From contig JAFRCB010000356.1 in the NCBI GenBank assembly GCA_017404585.1, positions 1 through 8,529 of the forward strand: a stretch of DNA of 8,529 nucleotides, in the 5' to 3' direction. Below the pieces are notes generated by a model. That model worked only from the letters and a program-made list of their open reading frames with translations, did not search any database and was not told the DNA's origin. Shown here piece by piece: positions 1-4,958 of this stretch. A program made the position numbers and the translations under genes. This stretch comes from Lachnospiraceae bacterium (GTDB lineage: Bacteria; Bacillota; Clostridia; Lachnospirales; Lachnospiraceae). The stretch's first letter is position 1. The number at the start of each line of letters is the position of its first letter.

Positions 1-100
1 ATTATATAAGAAATACAGTTTTTTTAAAACAGGGTTGGCAAGATATCTGTATTATTGCCTCAAGTTCACAGGAAATCAGTGGTTTTTTACATGTTTCAAA

Positions 101-119
101 TGCTACTATTAGCTTAGCA
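101..119 (+). promoter_or_regulatory. Possible extended -10 element overlapping a small inverted repeat
   Basis: TGCTACTAT at 101-109 resembles an extended -10 (TGn followed by a hexamer sharing 4 of 6 bases with TATAAT). No good -35 sits 16-18 bases upstream, where there is only a T-rich run; TTTACA at 86-91 resembles a -35 but is too close. The same place carries an inverted repeat TGCTA (101-105) / TAGCA (115-119) with a 9-base centre, which could be an operator half-site pair. Both readings are weak; this is only the best promoter candidate visible before the first gene. Confidence 0.25.
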
Positions 120-198
120 AAAAGAGCAGACCGCAGGACGGAAACAAGGCGGAATGCATTGAAGCATCGCGGCTCCCGGATTGTTTTGGAGTGAGGGG

Positions 199-237
199 AT
201 GACGCAAAAAAAGGAAACAAAAAAGGAAGAAAAATAG
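199..237 (+). other. Putative 12-residue leader ORF before the GH105 gene
   Basis: ATG at 199 opens a frame encoding MTQKKETKKEEK and stops with TAG at 235-237, one base before the GH105 ATG at 239. GGAG at 188-191 stands 7 bases upstream of its ATG, a normal Shine-Dalgarno spacing. The GH105 gene itself has only a purine-rich AAGGA (223-227) about 11 bases from its start, inside this small frame. The arrangement would allow translational coupling. The Lys/Glu composition simply mirrors an A/G-rich leader, so a chance frame is quite possible. Confidence 0.25.
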
Positions 238-238
238 C

Positions 239-1345
239 ATGGACACCAACAAAGTAGAAGCCTTTCTGGCTCGTTACCTGGGAGATTACAAGTCCTATCA
301 AACCTACTGGAACTACGAAGACAGCTGCCTGCTGATGGGCTGCCAGCGCATGTTCGAAGCCACCGGCGTCAGAAAGTATGCGGATTACATCATCCACTAC
401 CTTGAAGGCAGAGTGGAACCGGACGGCAGCATCCCCACCTACCACAAAGATCAGAACACACTCGATGATCTGGCATGCGGCAAGCTCCTCTTCTTCGGAC
501 TTGATCAGACAGGCGATGACAGATACCGAAAAGCGATTGAGTACCACATCGAGCGGCTCCACGCACATCCCAGATGCAAATGCGGAAGCTTCTGGCACAA
601 AGACATCTACCCCAATCAGATATGGCTCGACGGTCTCTACATGGCAGAGCCCCTCTATATGGAATATGAAACAAGGTTCCATAAGATGGAAAATTACAAT
701 GACATCATGACTCAGTTCCGCAACGTAAGAAAATACATGTTCAGCGAAGAAAAGGGTCTCTTCTATCACGGATTTGACGAAGCACGGATCCAGCCCTGGG
801 CTGACAAAGAGACCGGCCTCTCCGCAAACTTCTGGAGCAGAGCATGCGGCTGGTGGCTGATCGCTCTGGTCGATACGATGGAAGTCATGAATAAGCAGAT
901 CTACGAAAACTACCGAGAGCTCGAAGATCTCTTCAGAGAATCCATTAACGGCATACTTCCTTACCGCGATGAAAAGGACGGTCTCATCTATCAGGTCATC
1001 GACCGCGCGGATGTTCCCGGCAACTACACAGAGGCATCCGGCAGCGTGATGCTGGCATGCGCGATCATGAAAGGCTGCAGAATGGGAATCCTTCTTCCGG
1101 AGAAATATCTCGGAATAGGAAGAGAAATATTCGAGAGCTGCGTAGACAACAAGGTCAGACCGGATGATAAGGGTGTGGTGAGATTCCAGGATATCTGCCA
1201 CGTCGGCGGTCTCGGCCCCGGCAACAAGCGTGACGGCTCAGTAGCCTACTACCTGTCAGAGCCGATTTCGGCAGATGACGCAAAGGGTGTCGGCCCGTTC
1301 ATGATGGCCTACTCAGAATATCTGAGGACGGCGGAACTGGTATAA
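239..1345 (+). CDS. GH105 unsaturated glycuronyl (rhamnogalacturonyl) hydrolase, YteR/YesR-like
   Basis: The 368-residue protein belongs to glycoside hydrolase family 105 (related to GH88), which removes the unsaturated uronic acid from the non-reducing end of oligosaccharides made by pectate or rhamnogalacturonan lyases, by hydrating the 4,5 double bond. Family hallmarks are visible: the WLDGLYMAEP segment at about residues 129-138, whose Asp131 corresponds to the catalytic Asp of YteR; the YHGFD segment (176-180); FWSRACGWW (198-206); the TEASGS motif near 264-269; and a C-terminal YYLSEPISADDAKGVGPF segment (337-354). Length fits the family (about 360-380). There is no signal peptide or membrane segment, so it should act in the cytoplasm on imported fragments. 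It is the first gene visible, 87 bases ahead of the transporter receptor gene, which mirrors the Bacillus subtilis yes and yte clusters. Whether the preferred substrate is unsaturated GalA-Rha or unsaturated oligogalacturonate cannot be decided from sequence. Confidence 0.93.
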   Translation: MDTNKVEAFLARYLGDYKSYQTYWNYEDSCLLMGCQRMFEATGVRKYADYIIHYLEGRVEPDGSIPTYHKDQNTLDDLACGKLLFFGLDQTGDDRYRKAIEYHIERLHAHPRCKCGSFWHKDIYPNQIWLDGLYMAEPLYMEYETRFHKMENYNDIMTQFRNVRKYMFSEEKGLFYHGFDEARIQPWADKETGLSANFWSRACGWWLIALVDTMEVMNKQIYENYRELEDLFRESINGILPYRDEKDGLIYQVIDRADVPGNYTEASGSVMLACAIMKGCRMGILLPEKYLGIGREIFESCVDNKVRPDDKGVVRFQDICHVGGLGPGNKRDGSVAYYLSEPISADDAKGVGPFMMAYSEYLRTAELV

Positions 1346-1353
1346 AGAAACAG

Positions 1354-1384
1354 TATATTAGCAGAGAAAAATCTGCCTGATATA
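1354..1384 (+). other. Intercistronic stem-loop between GH105 and receptor genes
   Basis: GCAGA (1361-1365) pairs with TCTGC (1372-1376) around a GAAAAA loop. TATAT (1354-1358) can pair with ATATA (1380-1384) outside a small internal loop. No T-run follows, so it is not a classic terminator. It lies 8 bases after the GH105 stop codon. A role in mRNA processing or in setting receptor expression is possible but inferred. TATAAA at 1381-1386 within it is -10-like, without a visible -35. Confidence 0.4.
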
Positions 1385-1432
1385 AAGTAACAAAGTAAAG
1401 GTTGGAAAAGGTAAGGTTTAAAAGGAGGAAAT

Positions 1433-2809
1433 ATGAAAAACTTAAAGAAATTTCTCAGCCTTGGCATTGCAGCAGCAATGACACTTTCACTCGCAGCCTG
1501 CGGTGGCTCTGCAAGCTCATCCCAGGGTGCAGCACCCGCTGACGCATCAACAGCGACAGCTCCGGCAGCAAATGTCGGCACAATCGAAAATGATGGCAAC
1601 TACGATGAGTGCACAATCAAGTTCTCATGGTGGGGCGGCGACTCAAGACATGCAGCAACACAGGAAGCTGTCAAGAAGTTCATGGAAAAGTATCCGGGCA
1701 TCACTGTAGAAGTTAACTTCGGTGCATGGTCAGACTGGGAAGCTGCAAGAGCTCTTGAGTTCCAGAGCGGCACAGCAGCTGATGTCAACCAGATCAACCA
1801 GAGCTGGATCAACGAGTTCGACAGCGCAGGCAACGTATTCCTTGACCTCAATCAGGTTTCCGAGATCATCGACCTCTCTCAGTGGAGCGAAGACAGCCTT
1901 GCACAGCTTAAGGACGTCAACGGCGGTATCGCAGGTGTTCCGGTCGCTATGACAGGACGTACACTGTACTGGGACAAGACAACATTTGACGAAGCAGGTA
2001 TCGGTGTTCCGACAACTCTTGAAGAGCTTCGCGCAGCAGGCAAGACATTCCAGGAGAAGCTCGGCGATGAGTATTATCCGCTGGCACTCGGCGAATTCGA
2101 CCGCGCAATCTTCATGACATTCTATCTGCAGGCTAAGTATGGCAAGGCTATCATCGAAGACGGCCAGCTTAACTTCACAGAAGAAGAACTCAAAGACGGT
2201 CTTGACTTCATCATGTCCCTGGAAGCAGATCACGTAATCCCGTCCATCAAGACAATCGACGGCGACGCAGCTGCATCCCTTGACCAGAACCCGAAATTCA
2301 TCGACGGCCGCTATGCAGGCATCCTCGAGTGGGATTCCGCTCCGCTTAAGTACAAGAACGCTCTCGGCGAAGGCAGAGAATTCGTAGTTGGCGAAGAGCT
2401 GAAGAACCTTGGCGGCAATGACAACACCGGCGTATTCACAAAGGTTTCTCTGGGATTTGCAATCTCCACAACATCACAGCATCCGAAGGAAGCTGCTATG
2501 CTCATCGAGTACCTCTGCAACGATCCGGAAGGCGCTGCAATCATGGGCTCCGAGCGTGGTATCCCGGAATCCAAGGCCGGCTATGAAGCTACTGAGGCAG
2601 CTGGCGGCATCGACGAGACAATCGCAGCTGCACATGAGATCGTTATGGCAGCATCCGAATATGCTGAAGATCCGATCTTCGAGAGCAACGATCTGAAGGG
2701 TTCCGAAGGAACATACAAGTATGTATTCGGCGGATTATCCTATGAAGAGTTCGATACAGCTGAAGCAGCTACAGAGCTTTATGACGGTATTTCCGCAGCC
2801 TGCGGCTGA
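1433..2809 (+). CDS. ABC transporter extracellular sugar-binding lipoprotein (family 1, YesO-like)
   Basis: The 458-residue protein is the solute receptor of a CUT1 carbohydrate importer. It begins with a lipoprotein signal peptide: positive MKNLKK, a hydrophobic stretch (about 8-20) and a lipobox LAAC ending at Cys23, the predicted lipidated residue. A Ser/Ala/Thr-rich linker (24-48) is followed by the mature fold, opening with a TIKFSWWGGDSRHAATQEAV segment typical of SBP_bac_1 (PF01547) receptors. Length is usual for the family. A strong AAAGGAGG (1421-1428) precedes the ATG. Alanine codons are almost all GCA/GCT and the codon usage is visibly narrow compared with the GH28 gene, consistent with high expression. 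It is followed by 213 bases of structured spacer and then the two permease genes. Ligands are probably pectin-derived oligosaccharides, inferred from the GH105, GH28 and KduI neighbours rather than from binding-site residues. Confidence 0.95.
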   Translation: MKNLKKFLSLGIAAAMTLSLAACGGSASSSQGAAPADASTATAPAANVGTIENDGNYDECTIKFSWWGGDSRHAATQEAVKKFMEKYPGITVEVNFGAWSDWEAARALEFQSGTAADVNQINQSWINEFDSAGNVFLDLNQVSEIIDLSQWSEDSLAQLKDVNGGIAGVPVAMTGRTLYWDKTTFDEAGIGVPTTLEELRAAGKTFQEKLGDEYYPLALGEFDRAIFMTFYLQAKYGKAIIEDGQLNFTEEELKDGLDFIMSLEADHVIPSIKTIDGDAAASLDQNPKFIDGRYAGILEWDSAPLKYKNALGEGREFVVGEELKNLGGNDNTGVFTKVSLGFAISTTSQHPKEAAMLIEYLCNDPEGAAIMGSERGIPESKAGYEATEAAGGIDETIAAAHEIVMAASEYAEDPIFESNDLKGSEGTYKYVFGGLSYEEFDTAEAATELYDGISAACG

Positions 2810-2843
2810 TAACATTCTGACATAACACAGCTGAAGATGCATA

Positions 2844-2885
2844 CGATCGCGCAGACCAGACATACGAGACAGCATAGAGCGATCG
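2844..2885 (+). repeat. Inverted repeat after the receptor gene
   Basis: CGATCGC (2844-2850) is perfectly complementary to GCGATCG (2879-2885), with 28 bases between the arms. The arms lie just upstream of the stronger 2889-2941 hairpin and could stack on it in the transcript. The loop shows nothing I recognise. Confidence 0.4.
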
Positions 2886-2888
2886 GCA

Positions 2889-2941
2889 CATTGCTGAAGC
2901 GCAGACCCCATAGATAAGATCCAGGGGGCGCTTCAGCAATG
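2889..2941 (+). other. Strong 14-bp intercistronic hairpin after the receptor gene
   Basis: CATTGCTGAAGCGC (2889-2902) is perfectly complementary to GCGCTTCAGCAATG (2928-2941). Inside, CCCC (2906-2909) can pair with GGGG (2924-2927) across a 3-base bulge, leaving a 14-base loop. No T-tract follows, so it is unlikely to be a terminator by itself. A stable hairpin directly after a binding-protein gene is a known way to protect the upstream message from 3' exonucleases, as in malE-malF type spacers; that role here is inferred. A second GCTGAAG copy at 2830-2836 could compete for the right arm. Confidence 0.75.
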
Positions 2942-2945
2942 ATGC

Positions 2946-3002
2946 AAAACAAACAGGGGAAAAGATGGCCGGCCAGAAAAGTCCGGAGCGGCCGTTTGTT
3001 TT
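2946..3002 (+). terminator. Terminator-like structure upstream of the first permease gene
   Basis: GGCCG (2967-2971) pairs with CGGCC (2989-2993), giving a GC-rich stem followed at once by GTTTGTTTT (2994-3002). That T-rich tail is itself complementary to AAAACAAAC (2946-2954), an A-arm/U-tail layout common in intrinsic terminators. The T-tract is interrupted by G and the inner stem is short, so termination would be partial. Partial readthrough would give more receptor message than permease message. The permease AGGAG (3007-3011) follows directly, and no separate promoter for the permeases is evident. Confidence 0.45.
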
Positions 3003-3045
3003 AAACAGGAGATTCTTAACTTATGAAGAAATGGGCAAAAAATAA
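2965..3045 (+). other. Putative 26-residue ORF overlapping the permease start
   Basis: An ATG at 2965 opens a 26-codon frame beginning MAGQKSPERPF and ending EEMGKK, with TAA at 3043-3045, 23 bases inside the permease gene in another frame. GGGG (2956-2959) in AAACAGGGGA lies 5 bases upstream. The same decamer recurs nearly unchanged (AAACAGGAGA, 3003-3012) as the permease ribosome binding site. Translation of this frame would run through the 2967-2993 stem. No family is recognisable and chance is plausible. Confidence 0.2.
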
Positions 3046-3901
3046 TGTGGGATTCTTCTTCATTATTCCGTGGCTTATCGGATTCCTCGTCTTTAAGGCA
3101 TATCCGTTCGGATCATCCCTTTACTACAGTTTCACAGATTACAACCTGTTCAAGGGAATGACAAAATTCGGCTTGATGAATTATCAGGAAGTCCTCACAA
3201 AACGCCAGAATGTCACAGCACTGGCAATTACTTTCAAATACGCATTCATGACTGTTCCGCTTAAGCTTATCGTTGCGCTTCTTATTGCGTACATCCTCAA
3301 CTTCAAGCTGAAAGCAGTCAATCTCTTCCGTACAGCATACTACATTCCGTCCATCCTCGGTGGATCCGTTGCTATCTCCGTTCTGTGGAGAGCACTTTTC
3401 AAGGATGACGGTCTGATTCAGCAGATGATCAGAATGTTCGGCGCCACACCGCCCTCATTCATGACAGATCCGAACTGGGCGCTTTTCATCATTTGCCTCC
3501 TCCGTGTATGGCAGTTCGGTTCCACAATGGTCATCTTCCTCGCAGCTCTGAAAGGTGTCCCGGAAGACCTGTACGAGGCAGCTTCTCTTGACGGAGCAAC
3601 AAAATGGAGACAGTTCTTCTCCATCACAGTTCCGCTCATTACGCCGGTCATTTTCTACAACCTGATCACACAGCTCGTTCAGGCGTTCCAGGAATTCAAC
3701 GGCCCGTTCATTATTACAAATGGCGGCCCGCGCGGAGCTACAACACTTATGTCGATTCTTATTTACAACGCGGCTTTCAAGGCTTATGACATGGGTCTCG
3801 CAAGCGCGATGGCCTGGGTGCTCTTCGTTATCCTGTTGTTCTTCACAGCGATTTCGTTCTGGAGCCAGAAGCATTGGGTCTACTATTCGGATGAAGGTTA
3901 A
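3023..3901 (+). CDS. ABC sugar transporter permease, MalF/UgpA/YesP type
   Basis: The 292-residue integral membrane protein is one half of the translocation channel of a CUT1 importer (binding-protein-dependent transport inner membrane family, PF00528). About six hydrophobic segments can be seen, the first at residues 9-26 and the last near 262-279. The EAA loop that contacts the ATPase is clear at about 185-204 (EAASLDGATKWRQFFSITVP), and the C-terminal half carries the NGGPRGAT segment (233-240) common in UgpA-like permeases. Length is typical. The start is supported by AGGAG at 3007-3011, about 11 bases upstream, and by a normal N-terminus leading straight into the first membrane segment. 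It pairs with the next gene, only 15 bases downstream. The ATP-hydrolysing partner is not encoded in the window. Confidence 0.95.
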   Translation: MKKWAKNNVGFFFIIPWLIGFLVFKAYPFGSSLYYSFTDYNLFKGMTKFGLMNYQEVLTKRQNVTALAITFKYAFMTVPLKLIVALLIAYILNFKLKAVNLFRTAYYIPSILGGSVAISVLWRALFKDDGLIQQMIRMFGATPPSFMTDPNWALFIICLLRVWQFGSTMVIFLAALKGVPEDLYEAASLDGATKWRQFFSITVPLITPVIFYNLITQLVQAFQEFNGPFIITNGGPRGATTLMSILIYNAAFKAYDMGLASAMAWVLFVILLFFTAISFWSQKHWVYYSDEG

Positions 3902-3916
3902 AGGAGGGAATTTAAT

Positions 3917-4816
3917 ATGGCAAACTCGAACAAACCTCGTTCCGCAGAAGAGATTAATGCAGAGGTCATCAGAAAAAGACGTATTCAGACGGTCGTACGC
4001 TATGTCGTTCTGATCATCGTAGGTATCTTCATGGTCTATCCGCTCGTATGGATGGTCGGCGCTACATTCAAGGACAACAGCGAAATTTTCGCAGGTCTGA
4101 ACATCATTCCGAGACATCCGACGTTCGAAGGCTATCGCAACGCGGTAAAGAGCTACGGCGGTGACATCAACATCTGGAAGGCTCTTATCAATACCTTCAC
4201 GATCGTCATCCCGAAGGTCATCTTCACTGTCGTTTCCGCAACAATCACAGCATACGGATTCGGACGTTTTGAGTTCACAGGCAAGAAGCTTCTGTACCCG
4301 ATCATGATCAGTACACTGTTCCTGCCGCAGGTCGTTCTTAATGTTCCGCAGTACATCCTGTACAACAAGCTCGGCTGGGTCGGCTCCTCGCTGTACCTTC
4401 CGCTGATTGTTCCGTCACTGTTCGCTTGCGACACATACTTCATTTTCATGCTGGTCCAGTTCCTGCACAACGTTCCGAGAGAACTCGAGGAAGCTGCCAA
4501 GATCGACGGCTGCAACGTTGTACAGACGCTTGTAAAGGTCATCGTGCCGATGCTTATGCCGGCTATCGTTTCCTGCGCACTGTTCCAGTTCATGTGGTCA
4601 TCCAACGACTTCATGGGTCCGCTGCTTTACGTCAATACACCGGCCAAGTATCCGGCATCCTACTTCGTAAAGCTGTCCATGGACTCCGATGCCGGTTTCA
4701 GCTGGAACCGCGTACTTGCAACATCACTCATTTCTATCCTGCCGTCGATCATCATTTTCTTCGCGGCACAGGATCAGTTCGTGGAAGGTATTTCCGCGGG
4801 TGGTGTCAAGGGCTGA
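3917..4816 (+). CDS. ABC sugar transporter permease, MalG/UgpE/YesQ type
   Basis: The 299-residue protein is the second channel subunit of the importer. A charged cytoplasmic N-terminus (about 1-25, rich in Lys/Arg) leads into the first membrane helix (about 27-48, containing YPLVWMV). Further helices lie near 95-115, 125-145, 160-182, 208-228 and 265-285. The EAA loop is at about 189-215 (ELEEAAKIDG followed by a VPMLMP end), as in MalG-type permeases. The C-terminus DQFVEGISAGGVKG is characteristic of this subfamily. AGGAGG at 3902-3907 begins within the stop codon of the preceding permease gene, 9 bases before the ATG, so the two are tightly co-expressed. The substrate is inferred to be a pectic oligosaccharide from the surrounding hydrolase and isomerase genes. 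Confidence 0.95.
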   Translation: MANSNKPRSAEEINAEVIRKRRIQTVVRYVVLIIVGIFMVYPLVWMVGATFKDNSEIFAGLNIIPRHPTFEGYRNAVKSYGGDINIWKALINTFTIVIPKVIFTVVSATITAYGFGRFEFTGKKLLYPIMISTLFLPQVVLNVPQYILYNKLGWVGSSLYLPLIVPSLFACDTYFIFMLVQFLHNVPRELEEAAKIDGCNVVQTLVKVIVPMLMPAIVSCALFQFMWSSNDFMGPLLYVNTPAKYPASYFVKLSMDSDAGFSWNRVLATSLISILPSIIIFFAAQDQFVEGISAGGVKG

Positions 4817-4819
4817 TAT

Positions 4820-4841
4820 CAAGAACGCCTCGGCGTTCTTG
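4820..4841 (+). other. Perfect hairpin just after the second permease gene
   Basis: CAAGAACGCC (4820-4829) is the exact reverse complement of GGCGTTCTTG (4832-4841), giving a 9-bp stem with a four-base CTCG loop that begins 4 bases after the stop codon. GC-rich sequence rather than a T-run follows, so it does not look like an intrinsic terminator. Protection of the 3' end of the transporter message is a reasonable guess. Confidence 0.6.
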
Positions 4842-4848
4842 CCGCGCC

Positions 4849-4887
4849 GCGCAAAGTGCGGAGCACCTTCATCATTGCGCAGCTGCG
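4849..4887 (+). other. Nested stem-loop and palindrome before the GH28 terminator
   Basis: GCGCAA (4849-4854) pairs with TTGCGC (4875-4880). Within it GTGC (4856-4859) pairs with GCAC (4863-4866) around GGA. The right arm overlaps a perfect 10-base palindrome, CGCAGCTGCG (4878-4887). It could be an RNA fold, an operator, or chance in GC-rich spacer. Confidence 0.35.
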
Positions 4888-4906
4888 ACTAAATACAGCT
4901 TGCTTT

Positions 4907-4942
4907 AACAGGCGGGTGGATCCGGTCCGCCCGCCTGTTTTT
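4907..4942 (+). terminator. Strong intrinsic terminator (or attenuator) between permease and GH28 genes
   Basis: AACAGGCGGG (4907-4916) pairs perfectly with CCCGCCTGTT (4930-4939). The stem extends inward by four more pairs (TGGA 4917-4920 with TCCG 4926-4929, one of them G-T) around a 5-base TCCGG loop, and ends in TTTTT (4938-4942). This is the best terminator in the window. Its T-run ends 5 bases before the GH28 ribosome binding site at 4948, leaving no room for a promoter between them, so GH28 must be expressed by readthrough or regulated antitermination. I found no convincing competing antiterminator by eye. Confidence 0.8.
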
Positions 4943-4947
4943 CAACC

Positions 4948-4952
4948 GGAGG
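4948..4952 (+). promoter_or_regulatory. Ribosome binding site that fixes the GH28 start
   Basis: GGAGG at 4948-4952 touches the first in-frame ATG (4953) with no spacer but sits 6 bases before the second in-frame ATG (4959). The second ATG is therefore the likely start, and the protein begins MELKLLFN. Confidence 0.7.
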
Positions 4953-4958
4953 ATGAAC

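Larger units (their letters stand above)
1..238 (+). other. Upstream leader region of the operon (no full gene)
   Basis: This stretch precedes the GH105 gene and holds no convincing complete gene. It is AT-rich at the left (poly-T around 20-26 and 83-88) and purine-rich at the right (A/G tracts from about 205 to 234). I see no upstream gene end, tRNA or clear terminator. Short sequence elements that might matter are listed separately: an extended -10-like element with an overlapping inverted repeat near 101-119, and a 12-codon reading frame at 199-237. The long reverse-strand open frame that crosses this region continues through the GH105 gene and is most likely a shadow. Confidence 0.6.

Noticed and set aside
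35..55. TTGGCA / TATTAT as a promoter
   Set aside because: The hexamers are only 9 bases apart, too close for a sigma-A type promoter.
2..1201. 399-codon open frame on the reverse strand
   Set aside because: It lies opposite the GH105 gene, whose family motifs are intact on the + strand. The reverse translation shows no recognisable motif and no plausible ribosome binding site; a shadow of codon bias.
4953..4958. First ATG of the GH28 frame as start codon
   Set aside because: GGAGG abuts it with no spacer, while the ATG at 4959 has 6 bases of spacing.
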